This document shows, one piece after another, positions 21,278-29,634 of a stretch of 48,913 bases of DNA. Made by a program: the position numbers and the translations under genes. Under the pieces are notes generated by a model. The model searched no databases and was not told where the DNA came from. It worked only from the letters and a program-made list of their open reading frames with translations. The stretch lies in contig DATHRK010000089.1 in assembly GCA_035465395.1 (NCBI GenBank), positions 1 through 48,913 of the forward strand. The letters run 5' to 3'. Within the stretch, counting starts at the first letter, position 1; each line of letters begins with the position of its first letter. Source of the DNA: DATHRK01 sp035465395 (GTDB taxonomy: Bacteria > Gemmatimonadota > Gemmatimonadetes > Longimicrobiales > RSA9).

Positions 21278-21429
21278 GCCGAAGCCGGGCGGACGGGGCC
21301 GGCAACGAACGCCCGGACGCGCCAGGGCAGCGCGGCGACGGGCGCCTCCGAGCCAGCCGGGTCCACGAGCCATACGGACACCGCGCCGCCCTTGCGGCGC
21401 CCCACGACGAAGGTCTTCGAGCGGCGCAT
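21157..21429 (-). CDS. Small hypothetical protein coupled to lexA
   Basis: A 90-codon frame begins with an ATG that shares one base with the lexA stop (TGATG). The first ~45 residues (MRRSKTFVVGRRKGG, then SVWLVDPAGSEAPVAALPW) look protein-like, and this part fills the otherwise unused gap between lexA and trpD. The last third runs antisense to the 3' end of trpD and is Ala/Arg-rich. No family is recognised. It could instead be untranslated 3' sequence; a perfect 7-bp hairpin with a CCTT loop lies within it at 21383-21400. Confidence 0.3.
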   Translation of the reverse strand: MRRSKTFVVGRRKGGAVSVWLVDPAGSEAPVAALPWRVRAFVAGPVRPASAQAPAEAARRRSSATAPARASRAARAASTPASKVGAVPAA

Positions 21430-22037
21430 CAGTAGCTCCGGATCAGGCCGACGACGATCCCCTGCACGGACACCGACTGCTCGGGGTAGACCATCGGCTG
21501 CATGGTCGCGTTCGCGGGTTGGAGCCGGATGCGCCCGGCGGGCTCGCGGTAGTACTTCTTCACCGTCGCCGCTTCGCCGTCGACCAGGGCCACCACCATC
21601 TCGCCGTTGTTGGCGGTCCGTCGGGAGTTCACGACGATGAGGTCGCCCTCCCGGATCTGCTCGTCGATCATCGAGTCGCCCTCCACCCGGAGGACGTAGT
21701 TCTCGCCTCCGCGGCGGAGGAGCGCGGTGGGCACCTCGACGGGCTCCTCGTTGCGCACGGCCTCGATCGGCACGCCGGCCGCGACGCGGCCGAGAAGGGG
21801 CAGGGAAACGACCAGATCGTCCCTCTGTTCAGGCACGAGCTCGACCGATCGGCTCTCGTTGTACCCCTTTCGGATGTACCCCTTGTGCCGCAAGTTTTCG
21901 AGGTGCTCGTGTACCGTGGCGAGCGAGGAATAGCCGAAGCGGTCGGCGATCTCCTCGAAGCTCGGGGAATAGCCACGTTCGTTCAGGAAATCCCTCAAGA
22001 AGTCGAGAATTTCCTTCTGTCTCTTCGTCAGCGCCAT
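21429..22037 (-). CDS. lexA: LexA repressor (SOS regulator)
   Basis: A 202-residue repressor and self-cleaving protease. The N-terminal winged helix (MALTKRQKEILDFLRDF, SFEEIADRFGYSSLATVHEHL) binds DNA. The A87-G88 cleavage bond lies in RVAAGVP. The Ser-Lys dyad is S122 (GDSM) and K160 (EAATVK). All three key elements are intact, so RecA-stimulated autocleavage should work. The gene is divergent from trpC and convergent with trpD, thus sitting between two trp genes. Its predicted promoter (TTGCGC, 17 bp, TAGCGT) contains direct repeats that may be its own operator. No good Shine-Dalgarno site precedes the ATG. Confidence 0.96.
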   Translation of the reverse strand: MALTKRQKEILDFLRDFLNERGYSPSFEEIADRFGYSSLATVHEHLENLRHKGYIRKGYNESRSVELVPEQRDDLVVSLPLLGRVAAGVPIEAVRNEEPVEVPTALLRRGGENYVLRVEGDSMIDEQIREGDLIVVNSRRTANNGEMVVALVDGEAATVKKYYREPAGRIRLQPANATMQPMVYPEQSVSVQGIVVGLIRSY

Positions 22038-22087
22038 GGTGCGTACCGGGCGTGAGGGGAGGCGCGAGCACGTGCACGCGCGCCGGG

Positions 22088-22135
22088 CCGAAGATCGCCC
22101 GAAACCACGCTAACCGAAGATACACCGAAGCGCAA
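22088..22135. promoter_or_regulatory. CCGAAR repeat array overlapping the predicted lexA promoter
   Basis: Four same-direction hexamers occur on the plus strand: CCGAAG at 22088, CCGAAA at 22099, CCGAAG at 22114 and CCGAAG at 22125, with start-to-start spacings of 11, 15 and 11 bp. On the minus strand a lexA promoter can be read as TTGCGC (22135-22130), a 17-bp spacer, and TAGCGT (22112-22107), so two of the repeats lie across the spacer. An 11-bp spaced direct repeat is the geometry of the alphaproteobacterial LexA box (GTTC-N7-GTTC). LexA binding here is inference. Confidence 0.4.
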
Positions 22136-22140
22136 GAGTC

Positions 22141-22962
22141 GTGAGCGACGTGCTGGAGGGGATCCTGGGATCCGTCGAGGAAGGACTGCCGGCGCTTCAC
22201 GCGCGCCGAGCCGAGCTGGAGGCGGCGGCCCGCGAGGCGCCGGCCCCGAGGGGGTTCGCGCGCGCTCTGCGCCGGCCGGGCGAAGTGGCGGTCATCGCCG
22301 AGCACAAGCGCCGCTCGCCCTCCGCCGGGCCGATCGCGCCGCGCTCGGACGCGGGGCGGGTGTGCAAGGCGTACGCGGATGCGGGCGCGGCCGCTGTGAG
22401 CGTCCTCACCGAGGGCGCGCACTTCGGCGGCGCCGTCGCCGATCTGGAGGCGGCGCGCGCGGCGTGCGGGGTCCCGATCCTCCGCAAGGACTTCCTCCTG
22501 GACCCCGTGCAGGTGGCGGAGGCGCGCGCCGCCGGGGCGGACGCCGTGCTCCTGATCGTGCGCGCGCTCGAGGCCCCGCGGCTGCGGGAGCTCGCGGCGC
22601 AGGCCGCGGACTACGGGATGGACGCGCTGGTCGAGGTCCACGACGCGGAGGAGCTGGACGCGGCGCTGGCGGCCGGCGCGACGCTGGTGGGCATCAACGG
22701 CCGGGATCTGCGTACGTTCACCACCGACTTCGCGCGGATCGAGGCGCTGGCGGCCGACGTGCCCGAGGGCGTCACCCTCGTGGGGGAGAGCGGAGTGAGG
22801 AACCCGGCCGACGTCGAACGACTGGGCGCGGCCGGGGTCCACGCCGTGCTCGTGGGCACCGCGCTGATGCGGGCGGATGACCCCGCCGCGGCGCTCGCGG
22901 AGCTCGTCGGCAGGCCTCGCGCGGACGCCGTACGCGAGCCCCGCGCCGAGGGCGTCGCGTGA
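22141..22962 (+). CDS. trpC: Indole-3-glycerol phosphate synthase
   Basis: A 273-residue TIM-barrel enzyme closing the indole ring from CdRP. Conserved blocks are EHKRRSPSAG (catalytic Lys), VLTEGAHFGG, LRKDFLLDPVQV, GINGRDLRTF and LVGESGV. It is a stand-alone TrpC, with TrpF encoded separately downstream. The GTG start at 22141 follows the lexA-trpC intergenic region, with no obvious Shine-Dalgarno site, so the exact start is the likeliest rather than proven. The stop overlaps trpF (GTGA). Confidence 0.95.
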   Translation: MSDVLEGILGSVEEGLPALHARRAELEAAAREAPAPRGFARALRRPGEVAVIAEHKRRSPSAGPIAPRSDAGRVCKAYADAGAAAVSVLTEGAHFGGAVADLEAARAACGVPILRKDFLLDPVQVAEARAAGADAVLLIVRALEAPRLRELAAQAADYGMDALVEVHDAEELDAALAAGATLVGINGRDLRTFTTDFARIEALAADVPEGVTLVGESGVRNPADVERLGAAGVHAVLVGTALMRADDPAAALAELVGRPRADAVREPRAEGVA

Positions 22963-23621
22963 ACGAACGCGCCGTCCCGCGGGTCAAGATCTGCGGCCTC
23001 ACGCGGCCCGGCGACGCCGCCATGGTGGCCGCCGCGGGCGCCGATTTCGTGGGCGTCATCCTGGCACCCGGATTCCGCCGCTCGCTGGCGCTGGAGCGCG
23101 CGGCGACCGTCCTCGACGCGGCCGGCGCGTGCCTGCGCGTCGGCGTGTTCGTGGACCCGTCCACCGAGGAGATCACCGACGCCGTGGGCGCGCTCCGGCT
23201 GGACGTAGTCCAGCTCCACGGCGCCGAGCCCCCGTCGAGCGCCGTGGACGCGCGGCGCGCCGGAGCCGCGGCCTGGAAGGCCGTGCGACCCCGCTCCGAG
23301 GGCGACGTGCGGCGCGCCGTCGCCGACTGGGGGGACCGCGTCGATGGGCTGCTGCTGGACGGGTACAGCCCGCGGGCGGCGGGCGGCGTCGGCGCTCGCT
23401 TCGACTGGGCGGCCGCGGCCGCCGAATGGCCGGCCGGCAGCGGCCCCCGCCGGATCGTCGCGGGAGGGCTGACGCCGGCGAACGTCTGCGACGCGGTCGA
23501 GCGTCTCGCTCCCGACGTGGTGGACGTGAGCTCGGGGGTCGAGAGGACTCCGGGGCGCAAGGACGCTACGCTCGTGGCCGGTTTCCTGGCAGCGGTCGCC
23601 ACCCGGGCGGGCGCGGCGTGA
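22959..23621 (+). CDS. trpF: Phosphoribosylanthranilate isomerase
   Basis: A 220-residue barrel enzyme performing the Amadori rearrangement of PRA to CdRP. The N-terminal VKICGLT carries the catalytic Cys, and VGVFVDPS the catalytic Asp. LDVVQLHGAE and VDVSSGVERTPGRKD are further signatures, the last being the phosphate-binding end. GTG start inside the trpC stop (GTGA), and its own stop inside the trpB start. Confidence 0.95.
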   Translation: MNERAVPRVKICGLTRPGDAAMVAAAGADFVGVILAPGFRRSLALERAATVLDAAGACLRVGVFVDPSTEEITDAVGALRLDVVQLHGAEPPSSAVDARRAGAAAWKAVRPRSEGDVRRAVADWGDRVDGLLLDGYSPRAAGGVGARFDWAAAAAEWPAGSGPRRIVAGGLTPANVCDAVERLAPDVVDVSSGVERTPGRKDATLVAGFLAAVATRAGAA

Positions 23622-24811
23622 GGCGCCCCGCCGCCGCCGCCCCGGTCGCCGGCCGCTTCGGTCCTTACGGAGGCCGCTACGTCCCCGAGACGCTCGTGCC
23701 GGCGCTGGAGGAGCTCGAGGCGGCGTACGCGCTGGCGGTCGCCGACCCGTCGTTCCACGCCGAGATCGACGCGCTCGCCGCCGATTACGTGGGGCGCCCG
23801 ACGCCGCTGTACACGGCGCGGCGGCTGGGCGCGGCCGCCGGGGGGATCGACCTGCGGCTGAAGCGGGAGGACCTCAGCCACACCGGCGCCCACAAGATCA
23901 ACAACACCCTGGGGCAGGCGGTCCTCGCGCGCCGCATGGGGAAGAAGCGGATCATCGCCGAGACGGGCGCCGGGCAGCACGGCGTCGCGACCGCGACGGT
24001 ATGCGCGCTCTTCGGCCTGGACTGTACGGTCTACATGGGCGCCGAGGACACCCGCCGGCAGGCCCTCAACGTGCAGCGGATGGAGCTCCTCGGGGCCGAG
24101 GTCCGGACCGTCGAAAGCGGCTCGCGGACCCTCAAGGACGCGACCAACGAAGCGATTCGCGACTGGGTGACCAACGTCGACGGCACCCACTACATCATCG
24201 GGTCCGTGGTCGGTCCCGACCCTTACCCCCGCATCGTCCGCGACCTCCAGGCGGTGATAGGCCGGGAGACGCGGGCGCAGCTGGGCGTGCTCCCGGCGGC
24301 GGTCGTCGCGTGCGTGGGCGGCGGCTCCAACGCGATGGGCATCTTCCACCCGTTCGTAGCCGACGAGGAGGTGGCCCTCGTCGGTGTGGAGGCGGCGGGG
24401 GAGGGGCTCTCAGGGCGTCACGCCGCGACCCTTTCGGCGGGCAGGCCGGGCGTGCTGCACGGGTCCTACAGCTACCTGCTCCAGGACGCCGGCGGCCAGG
24501 TGACGGAGGCCCATTCCATATCGGCGGGGCTCGACTACCCTGGCGTCGGGCCCGAGCACGCGTGGCTCAAGGAGAGCGGCCGCGCGGAGTACGTCAGCGT
24601 GACCGACAGGGACGCGCTGGAGGCGCTCCAGTCGCTGGCCCGCCTGGAGGGGATCATCTGCGCGCTGGAATCGGCGCACGCCGTCGCCTGGCTGCTCGCA
24701 GAGGGCGCGCGTTGGCGGGGCCGCGGACCCGTCGTACTCTGTCTTTCCGGGCGCGGCGACAAGGACATGCCGCAGGTGGCCCGCTGGCGGGACCGGTCGG
24801 CGAGCGGATGA
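23618..24811 (+). CDS. trpB: Tryptophan synthase beta chain
   Basis: A 397-residue PLP enzyme condensing indole and serine. The PLP lysine is K93 in HTGAHKINN, the carboxylate loop is ETGAGQHGVA, and the phosphate-binding loop is CVGGGSNAMG. The N-terminus with FGPYGGRYVPETL is typical of TrpB1, the partner of TrpA. The start is a GTG giving the GTGA overlap with trpF. The partner trpA is not adjacent: two unrelated genes are inserted between them. Confidence 0.96.
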   Translation: MRRPAAAAPVAGRFGPYGGRYVPETLVPALEELEAAYALAVADPSFHAEIDALAADYVGRPTPLYTARRLGAAAGGIDLRLKREDLSHTGAHKINNTLGQAVLARRMGKKRIIAETGAGQHGVATATVCALFGLDCTVYMGAEDTRRQALNVQRMELLGAEVRTVESGSRTLKDATNEAIRDWVTNVDGTHYIIGSVVGPDPYPRIVRDLQAVIGRETRAQLGVLPAAVVACVGGGSNAMGIFHPFVADEEVALVGVEAAGEGLSGRHAATLSAGRPGVLHGSYSYLLQDAGGQVTEAHSISAGLDYPGVGPEHAWLKESGRAEYVSVTDRDALEALQSLARLEGIICALESAHAVAWLLAEGARWRGRGPVVLCLSGRGDKDMPQVARWRDRSASG

Positions 24812-26514
24812 ACGACGCGACGAGCATGGACAACGGCGCGGCCTGGGCGGACGACGGGTCGGAACAGCAGGTGGGGGAGCTCGTCACGCTCCTCACGCGT
24901 GCGGCGCGTTCGCGGCAGCTCTACGAACCCAACAACCCGGCCTACCGGCGCACCCTGGACGCGCTGTCGGAGGCCCTGGCGCGCTTCTTCGAAGCGGAGG
25001 ACGAGGTCCAGTTCTTCATCGACAACGAAAACCTGCACTGGGGGCCCCACGCCTACGCGACGGGGGAGGGTCGGGACAGCCTCTCGTTCGTCTTCTTCCG
25101 TGATGGCGTGTACTCGCTGACGATGCAGAGCGGCTTCGAGAACGAGCTGGAGTCCTTCCTGGAGCTGATCCGCCACGCCCGCTCGGTTGATCGCGAGGGC
25201 GACGACGTCATCACGCTGCTCTGGCAGAGGGAGTTTCAGCACCTCCAGTACGCCTACCGCGATCTCCTCGCCGATGGCGTCCTGCTGCCCGAGGCGCGCG
25301 GCGGTGGACCCGAGTCGGTGCCCCGGGAGCTCGTGGAGGCCGACCTGACCGAGGAGCCGGAGCAGGAGGTGCCGGAGCGGCCGGACGGGTTGATCGATCC
25401 GTCCACGTTCACGGAGACGCTCTACTTCCTGTCCGCGGCCGAGGTCGACACGCTGCGCCAGCAGGTCGAGCAGGAGTGGAACAGGGACGTCACGGCGCCG
25501 GTCCTGGCCGCCCTGTTCGACAGGTTGGAGGAGCGCCGCAACCCCGGCCGACAGGCCGAGATCCTCGAGATCCTGAAGGAGTTCGTGCCGATCCTGCTCG
25601 CCCGCGGCGAGCTTGCACACGTGGCGGGGCTGCTCAAGGAGCTGGCGGACATCCTCGCCGAGCCCGCGCTGCTCGGCCCCGCGGAGCGCGAGACCGCCGA
25701 AGGGATCTTCGAGCGCATGAGCGATCCCGAGGGGGTGGCGCAGTTCGTCGCGGCGCTCGAGGACGGGTCGATCCTGGCCGCGCCGGAGGACCTGGCGCTC
25801 TTCCTCGGCCACCTCCGGCCCACCGCGTTGCCGGCTCTCGTCGCGCTCTCGGAAAGCGCGAGCCGACAGGAGCTGCGCGAACACCTGCGCGAAGCGATGG
25901 CGCGGGTCGCCTCCGAGAGCCCGGCGAAGGTCGCCGACCTCCTGGAGTCGCCGGACGTGGGCGTCCTGGCCGGCGCGGCCCGCCTGGCGGGCGAGCTGAA
26001 GCTGCGCCAGTCCGGGGCGCGCCTGGCGGCCCTGATGGATCACCCCGAGGCGAGCGTGCGCGTGGCCGCCGCGCAGGCCCTCGGCAACCTGTCTTCGAGC
26101 GAAGGCGTGAAGGCGCTGAGGCACGGCCTGGCCGACGCCGATCGGGACGTGCGCGTGGCTACCATCCGCGCGCTCGGCGCGCTCCGTTACGTGCCGGCCG
26201 CCGGCGACGTGCGCGCGCGCCTCGAGGACCGAAGCGTCGAGGAGCTGGACCTGACCGAGAAGCTCGCCCTGTTCGAGACCTACGCGGACCTCGCCGGGGC
26301 GGACGCCGAGCCGCTGCTCGACAAGCTCCTGAACGGCCGCAAGCTCCTCGGTCGCAAGAGTTCGGCGGACATGCGCGCGTGCGCGGCGCGCGGCCTCGGG
26401 CGGGTAGGCACACCGGCAGCGCGAGGCGCTCTGGAGCGCGCCCGCGACGACGAGGATCCGGTCGTCCGCAACGCCGTCGCGCGCGCCCTGGAGGCCGGCC
26501 GGGAGGGGTCGTGA
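24808..26514 (+). CDS. HEAT-repeat protein with novel N-terminal domain
   Basis: A 568-residue soluble protein, no signal or membrane segment. Residues ~15-155 form an alpha/beta domain with LLTRAARSRQLYEPNNPAYRR and an acidic region that seems related to the N-terminus of the next gene's product. An acidic linker follows (about 165-195). From about 200 on there are helical repeats, with classic HEAT units near 385-440 (DHPEASVRVAAAQALGNL, DADRDVRVATIRALGAL) and one at the C-terminus (DDEDPVVRNAVARALEAG). HEAT stacks are protein-interaction scaffolds. Located inside the trp operon, coupled to trpB (ATGA) and to an HD-GYP gene (GTGA), it is probably that protein's partner or regulator. Function unknown. 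Confidence 0.8.
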   Translation: MNDATSMDNGAAWADDGSEQQVGELVTLLTRAARSRQLYEPNNPAYRRTLDALSEALARFFEAEDEVQFFIDNENLHWGPHAYATGEGRDSLSFVFFRDGVYSLTMQSGFENELESFLELIRHARSVDREGDDVITLLWQREFQHLQYAYRDLLADGVLLPEARGGGPESVPRELVEADLTEEPEQEVPERPDGLIDPSTFTETLYFLSAAEVDTLRQQVEQEWNRDVTAPVLAALFDRLEERRNPGRQAEILEILKEFVPILLARGELAHVAGLLKELADILAEPALLGPAERETAEGIFERMSDPEGVAQFVAALEDGSILAAPEDLALFLGHLRPTALPALVALSESASRQELREHLREAMARVASESPAKVADLLESPDVGVLAGAARLAGELKLRQSGARLAALMDHPEASVRVAAAQALGNLSSSEGVKALRHGLADADRDVRVATIRALGALRYVPAAGDVRARLEDRSVEELDLTEKLALFETYADLAGADAEPLLDKLLNGRKLLGRKSSADMRACAARGLGRVGTPAARGALERARDDEDPVVRNAVARALEAGREGS

Positions 26515-27959
26515 GCCAGCCGCCTCAGGACCGCGACCAGGCCGCCGAGGAGCGGCTCCAGCAGGAAGGCCGCCATTTCGTGTCGGCGATCCACACCGCG
26601 TGCCAGGGCCTGCGCCTCTACCCGTACGAGAACGCCACCGTCCAGAACGGCATCGACGACGTCGAGCGGACGGCCGCCGCGGTGATCGGCGCCGAGGGGC
26701 GCATCGAGCTCCGGGTCACGCGCGACTTCGTGTTCATCAACGAGGCTCGCCTGCGGCTGGACATGGGCAGCATCGCCGCGATCGCCTACCTGCTGGCGGC
26801 GCTGCCGCGGCACGACCTCGGCGGCTTCGATGTCGCGCCCGGCGTCACGCGCAAGGAATGGGGCGCCTTTCTCTCGGCGCTGGTGCGCGAGCCGGCCGAG
26901 GACGAGGATCCCTACCTGGAGCTGCGCCAGCGCCTGGACGCCGCGCAGGTCCGCTCGATCGACGCCGTCGTGCGCAGCGACGCCCAATCGGAGGGGCCCG
27001 AGGACGAGGCCCGTGAGGACGCCAAGCGGACTTACTTCCAGTGCGTGCAGGTCGCCCAGGACGTCCTCACCGACGTGCGTCTGGGCCGTGCCGTGAAGGT
27101 CAGGCGGGTGAAGCGCGCGGTGCAGTCGGTGGTCGACCAGGTGATCGCGGCCGAGACGTCGATTCTCGGCATGACGACGCTGCGCGACTACGACGAGTAC
27201 ACGTTCACGCACTCGGTCAACGTGTGCATCCTCTCGGTGGTCGTCGGGCAGAAGGTGGGTCTGGAGCGGCGGCAGCTGTACGAGCTGGGCTTCGGCGCGC
27301 TCTTCCACGACATCGGCAAGATGCGCATCGACCCGGAGCTGACGAAGAAGACGAGCGGCCTGACCGATGACGAGTGGCGCGCCATGCAGGAGCACCCCAC
27401 CGAAGGGCTCCTCAGCCTGTTCGCCATGCAGGGCTTCGGGGAGCTGCCGCTGCGGCCGATGCTGATGGCCTACGAGCACCACATGAAGGCGGATCTCACG
27501 GGATACCCGCGCTCCCGACGCCCGCGCTCGCCGGCCCTCTTCAGCCGCATCGTCGCGGTGTGCGACGGCTTCGACGCCGCCACTTCCAAGCGCAGCTACC
27601 AGTCCGTCCCCTGGCCCCCGGACAAGGTGCTCGCCGAGATGCGCGACAACCCCAAGCGCGGCTACGACCCGCTCCTGGTGAAGGTGCTGATCAACGCGAT
27701 GGGCGTCTACCCGGTCGGCACGCTGGTCATTCTCGACAGCGGCGAGCTGGGGATCGTCGTCGAGGCGGCCGGCGATCCGCAGGCGCTCCACCGGCCGGTC
27801 GTCAAGCTGGTGTTCGACGCCTCCGGCCTCGCCTACGCCGACCCGCCGCTGGTCGACCTCGCGGAGCTGGATCCGGCGACCGGCTCTCCGAAGCGCTCCG
27901 TCGTGAAGACGAGCGACCCCGACAAGTACGGCATCGACGTCGGCGAGTACTTCCTGTGA
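26511..27959 (+). CDS. HD-GYP domain phosphohydrolase
   Basis: A 482-residue soluble protein. Residues ~20-155 resemble the N-terminal domain of the preceding HEAT protein (TACQGLRLYPYENATVQ). The HD-GYP core spans about 205-375: H234, H266-D267 (HDIGK), H295, H323-H324, GYP at 331-333 and D352, so all metal-ligand positions seem kept. The usual HHExxDGxGYP motif is altered to HHMKADLTGYP: Glu to Met and the first Gly to Leu. A C-terminal domain of ~100 residues follows (GVYPVGTLVILDSGELGIV). HD-GYP proteins hydrolyse c-di-GMP or related signals, or bind as degenerate receptors. Coupled by GTGA to both neighbours (HEAT gene and trpA). Activity is likely but not certain. Confidence 0.88.
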   Translation: MSQPPQDRDQAAEERLQQEGRHFVSAIHTACQGLRLYPYENATVQNGIDDVERTAAAVIGAEGRIELRVTRDFVFINEARLRLDMGSIAAIAYLLAALPRHDLGGFDVAPGVTRKEWGAFLSALVREPAEDEDPYLELRQRLDAAQVRSIDAVVRSDAQSEGPEDEAREDAKRTYFQCVQVAQDVLTDVRLGRAVKVRRVKRAVQSVVDQVIAAETSILGMTTLRDYDEYTFTHSVNVCILSVVVGQKVGLERRQLYELGFGALFHDIGKMRIDPELTKKTSGLTDDEWRAMQEHPTEGLLSLFAMQGFGELPLRPMLMAYEHHMKADLTGYPRSRRPRSPALFSRIVAVCDGFDAATSKRSYQSVPWPPDKVLAEMRDNPKRGYDPLLVKVLINAMGVYPVGTLVILDSGELGIVVEAAGDPQALHRPVVKLVFDASGLAYADPPLVDLAELDPATGSPKRSVVKTSDPDKYGIDVGEYFL

Positions 27960-28810
27960 GCGCCCGACCCGCACCGTCGCGCCCCCGGTCCGCCGAGCCG
28001 GGCGCCATCGGGCGCAGCTTCGCGCGCGCCATGGAAACGGGCCGCGCCGCGCTCGTGCCCTATCTCACCGCCGGCTATCCGGTGCCGGACGCCACGGTCC
28101 CGCTTCTGCGCGGGCTGGAGGCCGCGGGGGCGGACGTCCTCGAGCTCGGCGTTCCGTTCAGCGACCCGCTCGCCGACGGCCCGACGATCCAGCGAGCTTC
28201 GCAGCGGGCGCTCGAAGCGGGTGCGGACGTGGGAGGTGCGCTGGCCGCCCTGGCGGCCTACGCGGACGGAGGCGGTTGTCCCGTAGTTCTGTTCAGCTAC
28301 CTGAATCCCGTCCTCAGCTACGGGCTGGAGCGGTTCGTACGGGGGGCAGCGGATGCCGGCGCGGCGGGCATCCTGCTCACCGACCTGCCTCTGGGCGCCG
28401 ACCCGGCGGTCGAGCGAGTGTTGTTCGAGGGGCCGCTCGACCTCGTGCGGCTGGTGGCGCCCACCACGCCGGCCCGGCGCGCCGCCGCGATCGCCGCACA
28501 GGCGCAGGGGTTCCTCTACCTCGTGTCGCGCACCGGCGTGACCGGCGCCAGAGCCGAGCTGCCCCACGACCTCGAGACGCGGGTGCGGGCGCTGCGCGAC
28601 GTCGCGACGGTCCCGGTCGCCGTGGGATTCGGCATCTCGACGCCCGCCCAGGCCAGCGCGGTCGCGCGCGTCGCGGACGGCGTGGTCGTGGGCAGCGCCA
28701 TCATCGACAGGATCGAAGCAGAAGGCCCCGACGCCGCCGTCGCACTGGTCGCGGAGCTGCGCGCCGCGCTGGACGACGCCGCGCGCCAGCCCAAGGAGGT
28801 CGCCTCGTGA
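27956..28810 (+). CDS. trpA: Tryptophan synthase alpha chain
   Basis: A 284-residue barrel enzyme splitting indole-3-glycerol phosphate to indole and G3P. The catalytic Glu is in VLELGVPFSDPLADGP, which also holds the conserved Asp. YLNPVLSYG, LLTDLPLG, FLYLVSRTGVTG and VGFGIST mark successive barrel strands. The GTG start overlaps the HD-GYP stop (GTGA). About 16 N-terminal residues before the conserved region are unconserved, so a slightly later start cannot be excluded. The gene is coupled to panB. Confidence 0.95.
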   Translation: MSARPAPSRPRSAEPGAIGRSFARAMETGRAALVPYLTAGYPVPDATVPLLRGLEAAGADVLELGVPFSDPLADGPTIQRASQRALEAGADVGGALAALAAYADGGGCPVVLFSYLNPVLSYGLERFVRGAADAGAAGILLTDLPLGADPAVERVLFEGPLDLVRLVAPTTPARRAAAIAAQAQGFLYLVSRTGVTGARAELPHDLETRVRALRDVATVPVAVGFGISTPAQASAVARVADGVVVGSAIIDRIEAEGPDAAVALVAELRAALDDAARQPKEVAS

Positions 28811-29634
28811 GCAGCCATTCTTCGGACAGCACGCGCCGCGTGACGACGCACGCCCTCGTGCGCATGAAGGAAGAGGGCCGCCGGATCGTCTGCCTGACCG
28901 CCTACGACGCCCTCTTCGGGCGCATTCTGGATGAGTCCGACGTGGATATCGTGCTCGTGGGCGATTCCCTCGGGCAGGTGGTGTGCGGTTTCGATTCGAC
29001 GATTCCGGTGACGCTGGAGGCGATGATCCACCACGCCGCGGCGGTCCGCCGGGGCGTGCGGCGCGCGCTCCTGGTCGCCGACATGCCCTTCATGACGTTC
29101 CAGATCTCGCCGGAGGAGACGCTGCGCAACGCCGGGCGACTCCTGCGCGAGAGCGGCGCCGAGGCGGTGAAGCTGGAAGGCGGCGGGGAGTCGACGCTCC
29201 CGCACGTGCGCAAGCTCGTGCGCGCGGGCATTCCGGTGATGGGACACGTGGGGCTGACGCCGCAGTCGGTCCACGCGCTCGGGGGCTACCGCGTGCAGGG
29301 GCGCGACCGGGAGAACGCCGAGCGGATCGAGGTCGAGGCCGCCGCCCTCGAGGACGCAGGGGCCTTCTCGATCGTTCTCGAGCTCCTTCCACGCGCGCTC
29401 GCGGGCCGCATTACCGCGGCTCTCTCGGTCCCGACCATCGGCATCGGAGCCGGACCCGAGGTGGACGGACAGGTCCTCGTCTTGCCCGACATGCTCGGCC
29501 TGAACGAGGCCTTCGAGCCTCGCTTCCTGCGCCGGTTCGGACAACTCGGAGAGGCCGCGCGGGAAGCGGTCGCCGCCTACGCCGAGGCGGTGCGAGCCGG
29601 TGAGTATCCAGCCGACGAGCACAGCTTCGAATGA
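28807..29634 (+). CDS. panB: 3-methyl-2-oxobutanoate hydroxymethyltransferase
   Basis: A 275-residue enzyme forming ketopantoate from ketoisovalerate and methylene-THF, the first step to pantothenate and CoA. Conserved segments are LTAYDALFGR, VGDSLGQVVCG (metal-site Asp), ADMPFMTFQ, AVKLEGG, and MGHVGLTPQSVHALGGYRVQGR. The QVVCG variant replaces the commoner MVVQG. GTG start within the trpA stop; ATGA overlap with panC. Confidence 0.95.
   Translation: MSSHSSDSTRRVTTHALVRMKEEGRRIVCLTAYDALFGRILDESDVDIVLVGDSLGQVVCGFDSTIPVTLEAMIHHAAAVRRGVRRALLVADMPFMTFQISPEETLRNAGRLLRESGAEAVKLEGGGESTLPHVRKLVRAGIPVMGHVGLTPQSVHALGGYRVQGRDRENAERIEVEAAALEDAGAFSIVLELLPRALAGRITAALSVPTIGIGAGPEVDGQVLVLPDMLGLNEAFEPRFLRRFGQLGEAAREAVAAYAEAVRAGEYPADEHSFE

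Noticed and set aside
21383..21400. Perfect 7-bp hairpin with CCTT loop as terminator of lexA or trpD
   Set aside because: No U-tract on either side and isolated GC-rich hairpins are frequent in such sequence; kept only as a note.
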